Source: Dyella sp. C9
Lineage (GTDB): Bacteria; Pseudomonadota; Gammaproteobacteria; Xanthomonadales; Rhodanobacteraceae
Assembly: GCF_003332825.1 (NCBI RefSeq)
Contig: NZ_QIRF01000009.1
Span: 1-64,000, forward strand
DNA length: 64,000 nucleotides
Direction: 5' to 3'
Part shown: one piece after another, positions 32,322-42,104 of the stretch
Position numbering within the stretch: the stretch's first letter is position 1
How the letters are laid out: the number at the start of each line of letters is the position of its first letter
Translations under genes and position numbers: made by a program
The notes under the pieces: generated by a model
Seen by the model: the letters and a program-made list of their open reading frames with translations, nothing else
What the model was told of the DNA's origin: nothing
The model's database searches: none

Positions 32322-33953
32322 TCAGCGCCAGCCGGAGGTAATCGGATAACGCCGCTCGCGCCCAAACGCCCGCGTGGTCACGCGCGGGCCCGGTGCCGAC
32401 TGGCGGCGCTTGAACTCGTTCAGCAGCACGAGGCGCACCACGCGCCGCACGGTGTCGGCGTGGAAGCCCTGCGAGGCGATCTCGGCCTGCGACTGCTCGC
32501 CCTCGATGAAGCGGGCCAGGATGGCATCCAGTTCGTCGTAGGGCGGCAACGAGTCCTGGTCGGTCTGGTTGTCGCGCAGCTCCGCCGAGGGCGGGCGATC
32601 GATTACCGCCGGGGGAATCGCCTCCGGCTCGCCCAGGCGCGCCGCCAGCCCGTTGCGCCAGCGCGACAGGCCATACACCACGGTCTTGTAGACATCCTTC
32701 AGCGGCGCGTAGGCGCCGCACATGTCGCCGTACAGCGTGGCATAGCCCACCGCCATCTCGCTCTTGTTGCCGGTGGCCAGCAGCAGTCGGCCGTGCTTGT
32801 TGGAGAGCGCCATCAAGGTCACGCCACGCGTGCGCGACTGCAGGTTCTCTTCGGTGGTGTCCGCCTGCTTGCCGCCGAAGGCGGGCTTGAGTGCGCCGAG
32901 GAACGCGTCGACCATCGGCTCGATGTCGATGACGTGGTAGTCGACGCCCAGCTGTTGGGCCTGCGCCCGCGCGCCATCGAGCGACAGCTGCGAGGTATAG
33001 CGCGTGGGCATCATCACCGCGGTGACGCGCTCGGCGCCGAGTGCGTCCACCGCCAGGGCAAGCGTGAGTGCCGAATCGATGCCGCCGGACAGGCCCAGCA
33101 GCACGCCCGGGAAGCCGTTCTTCTCGATGTAGTCGCGGATGCCGCGCACCAGCGCCGCATACAGCGTCGCCTCGGGCGTGGCATCGGGCACGCTGGGCCA
33201 GTTCTCGGCGCGCAGCGTGCGTGTCTCGCTGTCGAAATCCGCCCACAGCATGGCGTCGACGAAGCTCGGCGCGCGCGCGGCCACGCTGCCGTCGGCATTC
33301 ACCAATAGCGAGCCGCCGTCGTAGACCACTTCGTCCTGGCCACCGATCAGGTTGAGATAGGCAATCGCACAACCGGTTTCGGTGGCACGCGCCACCAGCA
33401 CCTGTTCGCGCTCGGTCTGCTTGGCGTCATCCCACGGCGAGGCGTTGATCACCAGGATCAGCTCGGCCCCCGCCGCCGCAGCCTTGGCGGCCGGCTCGGG
33501 CTGCCAGATGTCCTCGCAGATCAGGATGCCCACGCGCACGCCATCGATCATGGCCACCGCACTGTCGCGGCCGGGACGGAAATAGCGCTTGTCGTCGAAC
33601 ACGCCGTAATTGGGCAGTGCCTGCTTGTGCGTGGTCAGCTCGATGCGGCCGCCGCGCAACAGGCTGGCCGCGTTGTATACCTCGCCTTCGCTGTGCGGAT
33701 GGCCGACCAGAGCCGCCACGCCATCAGTGGCGCCAGCGAGTGCATTGAGCTCGCATTGGCAGGCCGCCAGAAAACTCGGACGCAGCAGCAGGTCCTCCGG
33801 CGGATAGCCGCTCAGGGTCAGCTCGGGAAATGCCACCAGGGCCGCGCCACCCTCACGCGCCTGCGCCAGCAGGTCGCCCACGCGCGCGGCGTTGGCTGCC
33901 ACCGCACCTACCGGAAAATCGAACTGGGCGAGCGCGAAACGTAGAACGGACAT
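32322..33953 (-). CDS. nadE: Glutamine-dependent NAD+ synthetase
   Basis: Amidates deamido-NAD+ using glutamine nitrogen. 543 residues from ATG 33953. The N-terminal nitrilase-type glutaminase has the Glu in FPELTLSGYPPED (about 46) and the Cys in ILICEDIW (about 147). The C-terminal ATP-pyrophosphatase domain has the P-loop LSGGIDSAL (about 288) and KSEMAVGYATLYGDMCG. Upstream in-frame sequence to 34226 lacks similarity and overlaps the promoter of the divergent diguanylate cyclase gene. Confidence 0.96.
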   Translation of the reverse strand: MSVLRFALAQFDFPVGAVAANAARVGDLLAQAREGGAALVAFPELTLSGYPPEDLLLRPSFLAACQCELNALAGATDGVAALVGHPHSEGEVYNAASLLRGGRIELTTHKQALPNYGVFDDKRYFRPGRDSAVAMIDGVRVGILICEDIWQPEPAAKAAAAGAELILVINASPWDDAKQTEREQVLVARATETGCAIAYLNLIGGQDEVVYDGGSLLVNADGSVAARAPSFVDAMLWADFDSETRTLRAENWPSVPDATPEATLYAALVRGIRDYIEKNGFPGVLLGLSGGIDSALTLALAVDALGAERVTAVMMPTRYTSQLSLDGARAQAQQLGVDYHVIDIEPMVDAFLGALKPAFGGKQADTTEENLQSRTRGVTLMALSNKHGRLLLATGNKSEMAVGYATLYGDMCGAYAPLKDVYKTVVYGLSRWRNGLAARLGEPEAIPPAVIDRPPSAELRDNQTDQDSLPPYDELDAILARFIEGEQSQAEIASQGFHADTVRRVVRLVLLNEFKRRQSAPGPRVTTRAFGRERRYPITSGWR

Positions 33954-34081
33954 GCAGGGAATCCACGCGGATTGGGGCCTGAAATGATACCCGAGCCCCG
34001 CCCGCCCTCGCGGTGGAGCCTTCACGTCCCGCCGTGGGGCGGGTGTTACGATCCCGAAACACAAACTGACAGGGGACAGCG

Positions 34082-35872
34082 TTGCGCCGTTACCGGCCCA
34101 CCGCGATCGCAGCCTGCACCACACCGCCCCCTGCCTGGTGGCGCGGCGTGCTGCTGTTGCTGTTGGGTTGCCTGTGGTGCCTGCCGGTGCAGGCGCGGGC
34201 GCCGGTGCCGCTGTTCGGCCCGTCACCGACGGAGCTGCCGCTCACCATCTACCCGGCGGCGGCCAACGACGCGCCCCCCACCGATTTCACCGCACTGGCG
34301 AGTTGGCTCATGCCTCGCCACCCGCTTCCCCGCGTGAACATGCTGGGCGGGGACTATTGGCTGGTGGCACCCCTGCCGCCTGTCTCCAGCACGCAGGACG
34401 GGGTGGTGGCCTTCAACAACACCTGGTACCGCCGCGCCACGCTGCAGGTGCTGGGGGACGACGGCAGCATGCAGGCGTTTTCGGCCGTGCGCGGCAGCGG
34501 CGGCGACCCCATGCTGCATGGCACCGGGCCGGTCAGGCTGCAAGCCGGGCATCGCTACGTCGCGGTGGTCCGCGTCACCACCCCGTTCTTCAGCGCACCG
34601 CCGCGGATCGACCTGCAGACCGCCGAGCAGCACCACCGCCGGCTGGCCAACGAATCAGCCCTGATGTTCCTGTCGCTGGGCGTGCTCGGCGGGCTGGGCG
34701 TGTTCATCCTGTTCGTGGGCGTGTGGACGCGCAGCCTCAGCTACGCCCTGTACGGCTGCCAGGCGCTGGTGTTGATGGCCGGCTGGGCCGCCTTTTTCGG
34801 CTTGCCCGAGGACTGGCTCGGCCTGCCGGATGGACGGCTGAATTTCACGCTGTGGTTCATCCTGGTGCCGGTGGTCCATGCGCCCTTCGCGGTCCGCTTC
34901 CTTGAACTGGGCAAGCATGCGCCACGCGCCGCGCGCCTGGGTTACGCCATTGCGCTCGCCTCCGTGCTGGCGTTGCCGGTGGCTGTTGCACTGCCGTCGC
35001 TGGCGTTCCTGATCGCCACCGCGGCGATCACCCTGGTCGTGCTGTTTTCCGCCAGCGTCAGCGTGTGGGCCCTGGCCCACGGCGTGCGCCAGGCCCGCTT
35101 CTTCGCGCTGGCCTACGTCTGCGTGGTGCTGCCCGGCCTGGTCATCCTGCCGGTCAACTTCGGCCTGATGCCCAGCCCGGTGGACAACGCCGACCTGCTC
35201 ACCCTGATCGGCAACAGCTGCGAGGCGATGCTGCTGGCGTTTGCGCTGGCCGACCACGTGAAACTGGTGCAGGCGGCGCGCGAGCGCTTCCGGCAAGGCA
35301 TGCTCGATGCCGTGGCGCGCGCGTCCACCGATCCGCTTACCGGGCTGGGCAATCGACTGGCCTTCAACATGCGGATCGAGGAGATCACCCGCGACAACGA
35401 TGCCGCACTCACCCGCGGCGCATGGCAGGTGGCGATGATCGACCTGGACGGCCTCAAGCAGATCAACGACAGCGAGGGCCATGACCGCGGCGACGCCCTG
35501 CTGCAGGCGGCAGGGCATGGACTGGCCCGCCTGCCCGGACACGGCCGCGCGTTCCGCCTCGGTGGCGACGAGTTCGCCGTGATCGCCTTTGGCGACGAAA
35601 TGGGGCTGCACCGGCTGACCCGTTCACTGGTGCGGCTGGATCGCCAGCTGCGCCAGCAGGGCTTCGCCAGTGCGGGCCTGAGTTTCGGCGTATGCGGCGC
35701 AGCGGACGGACAACAGCTCAACGACGCCGAGTTTGCCGAGCTGGTGCGCCGCGCCGACCGCATGATGTACGAGTACAAGTCGCAGCGTCGCTCGAGTGCG
35801 CCCGATGCCGCCGAAGAAGCGCTGGACACCGCGCGCGAGCCGCGCGCGGAGAAGCGCGGCAGCGAAGACTAG
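34082..35872 (+). CDS. Membrane-bound diguanylate cyclase (7TM sensor plus GGDEF)
   Basis: 596 residues. There is a signal peptide, then a periplasmic beta-rich region (about 45-190) and seven hydrophobic segments (about 205-400), resembling 7TMR-DISM sensors. The C-terminal GGDEF domain has STDPLTGLGNR and GGDEF at 494-498, an intact active site for c-di-GMP synthesis. The usual RxxD inhibitory site nine residues before GGDEF reads PGHG, so product inhibition is probably absent. The start is TTG 34082, a few bases after AGGGGA. The ligand is unknown. Confidence 0.9.
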   Translation: MRRYRPTAIAACTTPPPAWWRGVLLLLLGCLWCLPVQARAPVPLFGPSPTELPLTIYPAAANDAPPTDFTALASWLMPRHPLPRVNMLGGDYWLVAPLPPVSSTQDGVVAFNNTWYRRATLQVLGDDGSMQAFSAVRGSGGDPMLHGTGPVRLQAGHRYVAVVRVTTPFFSAPPRIDLQTAEQHHRRLANESALMFLSLGVLGGLGVFILFVGVWTRSLSYALYGCQALVLMAGWAAFFGLPEDWLGLPDGRLNFTLWFILVPVVHAPFAVRFLELGKHAPRAARLGYAIALASVLALPVAVALPSLAFLIATAAITLVVLFSASVSVWALAHGVRQARFFALAYVCVVLPGLVILPVNFGLMPSPVDNADLLTLIGNSCEAMLLAFALADHVKLVQAARERFRQGMLDAVARASTDPLTGLGNRLAFNMRIEEITRDNDAALTRGAWQVAMIDLDGLKQINDSEGHDRGDALLQAAGHGLARLPGHGRAFRLGGDEFAVIAFGDEMGLHRLTRSLVRLDRQLRQQGFASAGLSFGVCGAADGQQLNDAEFAELVRRADRMMYEYKSQRRSSAPDAAEEALDTAREPRAEKRGSED

Positions 35873-35878
35873 AGACCG

Positions 35879-36499
35879 TCAGGCCGCCGGCTGAAGCAAC
35901 AGCAGTACCGCCAGCACCAGCATGAAGATCGCCACTGCCACGTCGAATACCCGCCACGCCAGCGGGCTGCGGAACACCGGCAAGAGCAGGCGCGCGCCAT
36001 AACCGAGCGAGACGAACCACAGCACGCTGGCCGTAGAGCTTCCCGCCGCAAACGCCCAGCGCCCCGCGCCCTCGTAGTGGGTGGAAAGACTGCCCAGCAA
36101 CACCACCGTATCCAGATAGACATGCGGATTGAGCAGGGTGAAGCCCAGGCAGGCCAGCACCGCCCGCCCCCGGCTGGCACCGGCACCATCGTCCGCCGGC
36201 TGCAGTCCGCTTTCGCCCTGCCAGGCGCGCTTGAGCGCCAGCACGGCGTACGCGGCGAGGAAGGCCGCCCCGGCAAAGCGCAGCCACTTCAGCAACGAGG
36301 GATGCTCCTTCACGGCCAAGCCCATGCCGCCGACGCCAAGCAGGATCAGGCTGATATCGGCCAGGATGCACACCGTCACCACGGCCCCCACGTGACGGCG
36401 CTGCAGCCCCTGCCGGAGCACGAAGGCGTTCTGCGCGCCGATGGCGATGATGAGACCGGCACCCGCGACGAGGCCGGCCAGATAGGCCGAGGGAAACAT
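35879..36499 (-). CDS. LysE/ArgO-family amino acid exporter
   Basis: 206 residues, six hydrophobic segments, with the family signature GAQNAFVLRQGL (about 21-32) and TLLNPHVYLDT (about 121-131). LysE/ArgO proteins export lysine or arginine across the inner membrane. It is divergent from a LysR-type regulator of the ArgP/LysG class, the standard pairing in this family. Confidence 0.92.
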   Translation of the reverse strand: MFPSAYLAGLVAGAGLIIAIGAQNAFVLRQGLQRRHVGAVVTVCILADISLILLGVGGMGLAVKEHPSLLKWLRFAGAAFLAAYAVLALKRAWQGESGLQPADDGAGASRGRAVLACLGFTLLNPHVYLDTVVLLGSLSTHYEGAGRWAFAAGSSTASVLWFVSLGYGARLLLPVFRSPLAWRVFDVAVAIFMLVLAVLLLLQPAA

Positions 36500-36545
36500 G
36501 GGGGATCCTCAAGTAGACGGCCAATCTGCCCCAGGCCACTAATTA

Positions 36546-36583
36546 AGTAAAACTAAATATCCTTACCGTACTTCAGTTTTACT
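36546..36583. promoter_or_regulatory. Inverted repeat operator between the exporter and its regulator
   Basis: Perfect nine-base arms AGTAAAACT and AGTTTTACT, 20 bases apart, lie in an AT-rich stretch that stands out from GC-rich surroundings. A T-N11-A-type LysR operator for control of the exporter is likely. The arms and spacing are seen directly; the role is inferred. Confidence 0.6.
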
Positions 36584-36616
36584 AATCTAGTGACATCCCC
36601 GCCATGGAGGCAGCCA

Positions 36617-37516
36617 ATGAGCCTGCTCAACCCACAGCTGGCCGCCTTCGCCGCCGTGCTCGATGAAGGCAGTTTCGACGGTGCGGCGCGGCGCCTCTCG
36701 CTGACGCCTTCGGCCATATCCCAGCGCATCAAGGCACTGGAGGACCAGCTGGGCCAGGTGCTGATCCTGCGTCGCACACCTTGCACCGCCACCCCGGCTG
36801 GCGTGCGACTGCTGCGCCGCGTGCAGCAACTACGGCTGCTGGAGGCCGAGACGTTGCAGGACTTCCACGTCGACGCCGACAGTTCGACGCCGTCCACCGT
36901 GCCCATTGCGGTCAACGCGGACTCGCTGGCAACCTGGCTCCTGGCCGCGCTGGCCAGCTTGCACACGCGTGACGGGCTGCTGTTCGACGTGCGCGTGGAG
37001 GACCAGGACCACTCCACCGATCTATTGCGCGACGGCTCCGTGCTCGGCGCGATCACCGCGATCGCCCGGCCATTGCCCGGCTGCAGCGTGAAGAAGCTTG
37101 GCGTGATGCGCTACCTGCCGGTGGCCACCCCCGCCTTCGTGAAGAAGCATTTCGCCCGTGGCCTGGACGCCACCGCGCTTGCCCAGGCGCCGATGTTGGT
37201 GTTCAACCGAAAGGATGCGCTGCAATGGCGTTTCATCCATGGCGTTACCCGCGCACGATTGGCGCCGCCGATGCACTACCTACCCTCGTCCACGGCCTTC
37301 GTGGAGGGCGCCGCGCTCGGCCTCGGCTGGGCCATGGCGCCTGAGTCGATGCTGCTGCAGCCCTTCGCCGACGGCCAGCTCAAGCCGATCGCGCCGAATC
37401 GCTGGCTGGACGTGCCGCTGTACTGGCAGCATTGGGCGATCCGTTCGGCCACGCTCTCGATGGTCACCGAGACCCTGCTGGGCACGGCGCAGGCGAGCCT
37501 GCGCCAGCAGGCCTAG
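36617..37516 (+). CDS. ArgP/LysG-type LysR-family transcriptional regulator
   Basis: 299 residues from ATG 36617, six bases after GGAGG. The N-terminal helix-turn-helix lies about 16-37 (AARRLSLTPSAISQRIKALE), followed by the effector domain with SAFVEG-like SSTAFVEGAALGLGWAM near 235. The length, the SLLNPQLAAFAAVLDEGSFDGAA start and the divergent LysE exporter fit ArgP/LysG, which sense arginine or lysine. Confidence 0.9.
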   Translation: MSLLNPQLAAFAAVLDEGSFDGAARRLSLTPSAISQRIKALEDQLGQVLILRRTPCTATPAGVRLLRRVQQLRLLEAETLQDFHVDADSSTPSTVPIAVNADSLATWLLAALASLHTRDGLLFDVRVEDQDHSTDLLRDGSVLGAITAIARPLPGCSVKKLGVMRYLPVATPAFVKKHFARGLDATALAQAPMLVFNRKDALQWRFIHGVTRARLAPPMHYLPSSTAFVEGAALGLGWAMAPESMLLQPFADGQLKPIAPNRWLDVPLYWQHWAIRSATLSMVTETLLGTAQASLRQQA

Positions 37517-37624
37517 CACGCCCCACCATTCAACTGAGACTCGTCTGATGGTGCGGGCGGCGATGCCCACCTACCGTGGATCAGATCTGCGCAGGAATGG
37601 TCAAGCGCAGCCATGGAGGTGTAA

Positions 37625-37960
37625 ATGCGCCTTGCGCACCGTGACATGATGCGATGGGCGTTTGCCTGCCTGGCTGTCGCCTGGGCCGATGGCGCGATGG
37701 CCCTGGATGGCCGTTGCAGCTCGAGTTCGACTGCCGAGGCAATGCTGAGCAGCTTCCCCTTCGCCGTCGTCGCGGGCGCGCTCGGCGCACTGGCGGGCGC
37801 GCTTCTATGGGGACTGTGCTGCATCACCTTGCGCGCCGTAAGCAGGCAGCGCTGGTGCAGGCATCCTCCGCGGCTGAACCGTGCCGCCTGGATAGGAGGA
37901 TGGCTGGTCTTCCTGCCTTGCTGGCTGCTTTTCACGGCGCTGTCCGCCGTGTGCTTCTGA
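37625..37960 (+). CDS. Small two-segment membrane protein of unknown function
   Basis: 111 residues, starting at ATG 37625 with GGAGGTG just upstream. It has an N-terminal signal-like segment (about 9-26), a hydrophobic segment (about 45-68) and a third near 88-108. No family is recognised. It stands alone between the regulator and the sucD terminator on the plus strand. Support is the good ribosome site and hydrophobic pattern only. Confidence 0.5.
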   Translation: MRLAHRDMMRWAFACLAVAWADGAMALDGRCSSSSTAEAMLSSFPFAVVAGALGALAGALLWGLCCITLRAVSRQRWCRHPPRLNRAAWIGGWLVFLPCWLLFTALSAVCF

Positions 37961-38000
37961 TGTGCTGACCTTGGCGGGCGCGCCACTGCGCTACCGCGTC

Positions 38001-38031
38001 AAAAAAAAGGGCCGCATCGCTGCGGCCCTTT
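38001..38031 (-). terminator. Rho-independent terminator of sucCD
   Basis: Eleven-base arms (AAAGGGCCGCA and TGCGGCCCTTT) with a TCGC loop are followed on the minus strand by eight T residues, 23 bases past the sucD stop. Confidence 0.93.
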
Positions 38032-38053
38032 CCTATCGATCGTAATGACTCGA

Positions 38054-38929
38054 TTACTTCTTCATCAGACCGGCGAGGGTCTTGCCGAGGTCGGCCGGGG
38101 ACTTCACCGTGGTGACGCCCGCCTTCTCCAGCGCAGCGAACTTCGCAGCCGCCGTGCCCTTGCCGCCCGAGATGATGGCGCCGGCATGGCCCATGCGCTT
38201 GCCCGGAGGAGCCGAGGCGCCCGCGATGAACGACACGACCGGCTTGGTGACGTACTCGCCGATGAACTCGGCGGCGTCTTCTTCAGCCGAACCGCCGATT
38301 TCGCCGACCATGATGATGCCTTCGGTCTGCGGATCGTCCTGGAACATCTTCAGGCAGTCGATGAAGCTCAGGCCGTTGATCGGGTCGCCGCCGATGCCGA
38401 TGACCGTGGACTGGCCCAGGCCTTCGTTGGTGGTCTGGAACACCGATTCGTACGTCAGCGTGCCGGAGCGCGAGACGATGCCGACCTTGCCCGGCATGTG
38501 GATGTGGCCCGGCATGATGCCGATCTTGCACTCGCCCGGGGTGATGATGCCGGGGCAGTTCGGCCCGATCAGCACGGTTTCCGGATGCTGGGCCAGCACG
38601 TTCTTCACGCGCAGCATGTCCAGCACCGGGATGCCTTCGGTGATCGCCACGATGACCTTGATGCCGGCGTCGATGGCTTCGAGGATCGAGTCGGCCGCGA
38701 ACGGCGGCGGCACGAAGATGACGGACGCATCGGCGCCGGTTTCATCGACAGCCTCGGCCACCGAGTTGAAGACCGGCAGGCCGATGTGCTCGGTGCCGCC
38801 CTTGCCCGGGGTCACGCCGCCGACGACCTTGGTGCCGTAGTCCAGCGCCTGCTGCGCGTGGAAGGTGCCCTGCTGGCCGGTGAAGCCCTGCACGAGGACC
38901 TTGGTGTTCTTGTTGACGAGAACGCTCAT
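38054..38929 (-). CDS. sucD: Succinyl-CoA synthetase alpha subunit
   Basis: ADP/GDP-forming succinyl-CoA ligase alpha subunit, 291 residues, of the citric acid cycle. The N-terminal CoA-binding domain has [12 protein letters not shown], and the phosphorylated active-site His lies in [14 protein letters not shown] (about 247). It follows sucC by 14 bases and ends at a strong terminator. Confidence 0.98.
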   Translation of the reverse strand: MSVLVNKNTKVLVQGFTGQQGTFHAQQALDYGTKVVGGVTPGKGGTEHIGLPVFNSVAEAVDETGADASVIFVPPPFAADSILEAIDAGIKVIVAITEGIPVLDMLRVKNVLAQHPETVLIGPNCPGIITPGECKIGIMPGHIHMPGKVGIVSRSGTLTYESVFQTTNEGLGQSTVIGIGGDPINGLSFIDCLKMFQDDPQTEGIIMVGEIGGSAEEDAAEFIGEYVTKPVVSFIAGASAPPGKRMGHAGAIISGGKGTAAAKFAALEKAGVTTVKSPADLGKTLAGLMKK

Positions 38930-38943
38930 GGTTCTTTTGCTCC

Positions 38944-40107
38944 TCAGGCCTTGGCCGCAGCCACGGCTTTCTGCGCCGCATCGTTGAGATCGTCAGCCGG
39001 CGTGATCGCCAGGCCGGAGTTGGCCAGCAGTTCGCGGCCCAGCTCCACATTGGTGCCTTGCAGGCGCACCACGACGGGGATCTTCAGACCCACTTCCTTC
39101 ACGGCCGCGATGATGCCTTCGGCGATCAGGTCGCAACGCACGATGCCGCCGAAGATGTTGACCAGGATGGCCTTCACCTTGTCGGAGGAAAGGATGAGCT
39201 TGAACGCCTCGGTCACGCGCTCCTTGGTGGCGCCGCCGCCGACGTCAAGGAAGTTGGCCGGCTCGCCGCCTGCCAGCTGGATCACGTCCATGGTGGCCAT
39301 GGCCAGGCCTGCGCCGTTGACCATGCAACCGATGGAGCCGTCCATCGTCACGTAGTTGAGGTTGTGCTGCACGGCAGCCGCTTCGGCCTGGTCTTCCTGG
39401 GTCAGGTCGCGCATGGCGGCCAGGTCCGGGTGACGGAACTCGGCGTTGTCGTCGGAGTTGACCTTGCCGTCGAGGGCGGCGAGGTTGCCGTCCTCGAGGA
39501 TGGCGAGCGGGTTCAGCTCGACCAGGGACAGGTCCTTCTCGTTGAACAGCTTGTACAGGCCCAGCATGATCTTGGTCAGCTGGCCGACCTGCTTCGCATT
39601 GAGGTCCATGGCGAAGCCGAGCTGGCGGCACTGGTACGGCTGCAGGCCTTCCACGAAGTCCACCACGATGGTGTGGATGTCTTCCGGCGTGTCCTTGGCG
39701 ACCTGCTCGATGTCCACGCCGCCGTGCTTGGAGGCGATGAACGAGATCGACTTGGAATCGCGATCCGTGAGGATCGACAGGTAGAGTTCCTTGGCGATGT
39801 TGGTGGCATCGGTGACCAGCACCAGGTTCACCGGCAGCGCGCGGCCGGCGGACTGGTAGGTTTCCATGTTGGTGCCCAGCATGCCCTTGGCAGCTGCGCG
39901 CACGTCATCGAGGCTCTTGCAGAACTTCACGCCGCCGGCCTTGCCGCGACCACCTGCGTGAATCTGTGCCTTGACCATCCACTGCGAACCACCAAGGGCT
40001 TTGGCGGCGTCGACAGCGGCATCGGGAGAGTTGGCGACCTTGCCCGGCGGCACGGCAATGCCGTACTTCGCGAACAGTTCTTTGGCCTGGTACTCGTGGA
40101 AATTCAT
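38944..40107 (-). CDS. sucC: Succinyl-CoA synthetase beta subunit
   Basis: ATP-grasp beta subunit, 387 residues. It begins [17 protein letters not shown] and shows [16 protein letters not shown] (about 46-61), VELNPLA and the C-terminal [13 protein letters not shown]. It forms the heterotetramer with SucD. It is divergent from pilS. Confidence 0.98.
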   Translation of the reverse strand: MNFHEYQAKELFAKYGIAVPPGKVANSPDAAVDAAKALGGSQWMVKAQIHAGGRGKAGGVKFCKSLDDVRAAAKGMLGTNMETYQSAGRALPVNLVLVTDATNIAKELYLSILTDRDSKSISFIASKHGGVDIEQVAKDTPEDIHTIVVDFVEGLQPYQCRQLGFAMDLNAKQVGQLTKIMLGLYKLFNEKDLSLVELNPLAILEDGNLAALDGKVNSDDNAEFRHPDLAAMRDLTQEDQAEAAAVQHNLNYVTMDGSIGCMVNGAGLAMATMDVIQLAGGEPANFLDVGGGATKERVTEAFKLILSSDKVKAILVNIFGGIVRCDLIAEGIIAAVKEVGLKIPVVVRLQGTNVELGRELLANSGLAITPADDLNDAAQKAVAAAKA

Positions 40108-40412
40108 TCGATACCTCGAGCGAACGGGGGAAACATGGCGGCCGTAATGGACTGTGGGAGATCCATACGGTCAGGGGAACGACGGCGGTACAAGCGCTGC
40201 CGGATGCAGTGCGCCGCCGTCAGGCCTGTCGACATGACGAAAACCGCGCAATACGGCCCGGTATTTTCGCAGCAGCGGCCCCTGATGGAAAGGGGCGGGG
40301 TGTCCGGGGTGCCCGGCTAGGCCGTTTGGCAGCCCCCCACTTCCGCCCGTGAAGAGCACGTCTATACTGGGCCGGACCGTCCGGTCGGCCATACCCAAGA
40401 GTACCCAGCCAG
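40108..40412. other. Divergent sucC-pilS intergenic region
   Basis: 305 bases without a convincing gene. A TATACT -10-like hexamer at 40363-40368 could serve pilS, but no good -35 matches it. The sucC promoter should also lie here; I cannot place it. Confidence 0.5.
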
Positions 40413-42059
40413 GTGTCCAGCACTGTGCAGCCTGCGTATTCCAGCGCCCGCCCCGCCCCCGAGGCGGCGCGCCATGAACTGCTTTTCCTCAACTGCTTCC
40501 GCCTGGCCCAGGCCCTGGTGTACGTGGGGCTGGCGCTCAGCCCCAACGCGCTGGGCTGGCCCAAGCTCACCGATGTGGGGCTGGCCCGCGGCATGGCCGT
40601 GGTGTTCCTGCTGTTTGCGCTGGGCCTGCTGTCGCTGACCCGGCGCTCCACCCCGTGGATGCGCTGGATCGTGTCCGGGTCCCTGGTGGTGGACATCATC
40701 GCCGCGGTGCTGGCGATCACCACCATGCACGATGCGCGCATCGGCATCGCCATGATGCTGGCGGTGAACCTGGCCGCGGGCGCGCTGATCCTGCCGCTGA
40801 GGCTGTCGTGCTTCTTCGCGGCCCTGGCCACGCTGGGGGTGATCGGCCACTCGGTGTTCGAGATCCAGCACGGCGACGTCGGCATGGACCGCGAGCTGCT
40901 CGAATCGAGCCTGTTCGGCCTGGCCTACTTCTCCATCACCGTGCTGTGCTACGTGCTGAGCCGGCAGATCCGCGCCAGCGAGGCGCTGGCCGAACAGCGT
41001 GGGGTCGACCTGGCCAACCTGGCCCAGGTCAACGAGTTGATCATCCGCCGCATGAAGACTGGCGTGATGCTGGTGGACGACGCCAACCGCATCCACCAGA
41101 TGAACGAGTCGGCCTGGATGCTGCTGGGCAACCCGGCCGCCGACCAGCGCGACCTGGGCCGGCTGGCGCCGGAGCTGTCACGCCGCCTGTACCACTGGAT
41201 GACCTCGGGCAAGCTGGACGAATCGGCCACCCAGCTGGCCGACGGCGTGCCTGAAGTGGTGCCGCGCTTCAGCCGCCTGGCGCCCAACGACGATTCCCAC
41301 GTGCTGATCTTCCTGGACGACACCTCGCTGGTGTCGCGCCGCGCCGAGGAGCTCACCCTCAGCTCGCTGGGCCGACTGTCCGCCTCGATCGCCCACGAGA
41401 TCCGCAATCCGCTGGCGGCTATACGCTACTCGGCGCAGCTGCTGGCCGAGTCGGAGGACCTGCCGCCCACCGACCAGCGCATGGTCGAGATCATCAACAA
41501 CCACTGCGTACGCCTCAACGAGATCATCGAGAACATCCTGCAGCTGTCGCGCCGCGAGCGTTCGCGCCCGGAGACGCTGGACCTGGGTGGCTGGGCCAAC
41601 CAGTTCGTGGAGGAATACCGCCAGGGCAACGACCTGGGCGAGGACTCCCTGCGGGTGATCCAGGCCAGCACGCCGGTCGCGGCAGTGGCCGACCCGCAGC
41701 AGCTGCAGCAGGTGGTGTGGAACCTGGTGCAGAACGCGCTGCGCTACGGGCGCATGCCGGGCGAACCGGCGCGCGTGATGGTGGTGGCGCGACACGGCGA
41801 GCATGGCGTGCCCATCCTCGAGGTGATCGACCGCGGGCCCGGCATTGCGCCCAAGGTCGCCGCGCAGATCTTCGAGCCGTTCTACACCACCCACGAGTAC
41901 GGCACCGGGCTGGGCCTGTACCTGGCGCGCCAGATGAGCGAGGCCAACCAGGCCTCGCTGGAATACGTGCGCGTAGCCGGCGGTGGCAGCTGCTTCCGCC
42001 TGGTACTGACCCCGGCACGGGCCGGCAAGGCCACCGGCGACGCCGCGGCCACCGGCTGA
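40413..42059 (+). CDS. pilS: Type IV pilus sensor histidine kinase PilS
   Basis: 548 residues. Six hydrophobic segments (about 25-182) are followed by a PAS-like region (about 205-305) and the HisKA domain with SIAHEIRNPLAAIRYSAQLL (phospho-acceptor His328). The HATPase domain has NLVQNALRYG, DRGPGIAP and the G-rich YGTGLGLYLA. PilS senses pilin in the inner membrane and phosphorylates PilR to control sigma-54-dependent pilA. The start is GTG 40413. sucCD next to pilS is the usual context, but pilR is 11.5 kb downstream. Confidence 0.93.
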   Translation: MSSTVQPAYSSARPAPEAARHELLFLNCFRLAQALVYVGLALSPNALGWPKLTDVGLARGMAVVFLLFALGLLSLTRRSTPWMRWIVSGSLVVDIIAAVLAITTMHDARIGIAMMLAVNLAAGALILPLRLSCFFAALATLGVIGHSVFEIQHGDVGMDRELLESSLFGLAYFSITVLCYVLSRQIRASEALAEQRGVDLANLAQVNELIIRRMKTGVMLVDDANRIHQMNESAWMLLGNPAADQRDLGRLAPELSRRLYHWMTSGKLDESATQLADGVPEVVPRFSRLAPNDDSHVLIFLDDTSLVSRRAEELTLSSLGRLSASIAHEIRNPLAAIRYSAQLLAESEDLPPTDQRMVEIINNHCVRLNEIIENILQLSRRERSRPETLDLGGWANQFVEEYRQGNDLGEDSLRVIQASTPVAAVADPQQLQQVVWNLVQNALRYGRMPGEPARVMVVARHGEHGVPILEVIDRGPGIAPKVAAQIFEPFYTTHEYGTGLGLYLARQMSEANQASLEYVRVAGGGSCFRLVLTPARAGKATGDAAATG

Positions 42060-42071
42060 GGTCCCGCACGA

Positions 42072-42092
42072 GGGCGCGCCGGCCGGGCGCCC
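42072..42092. terminator. GC-rich hairpin between convergent pilS and LacI genes
   Basis: GGGCGC and GCGCCC arms with a nine-base loop lie in the 45-base gap. There is no T-run, so termination is uncertain. Confidence 0.3.
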
Positions 42093-42104
42093 CTTCCACT
42101 GCCG

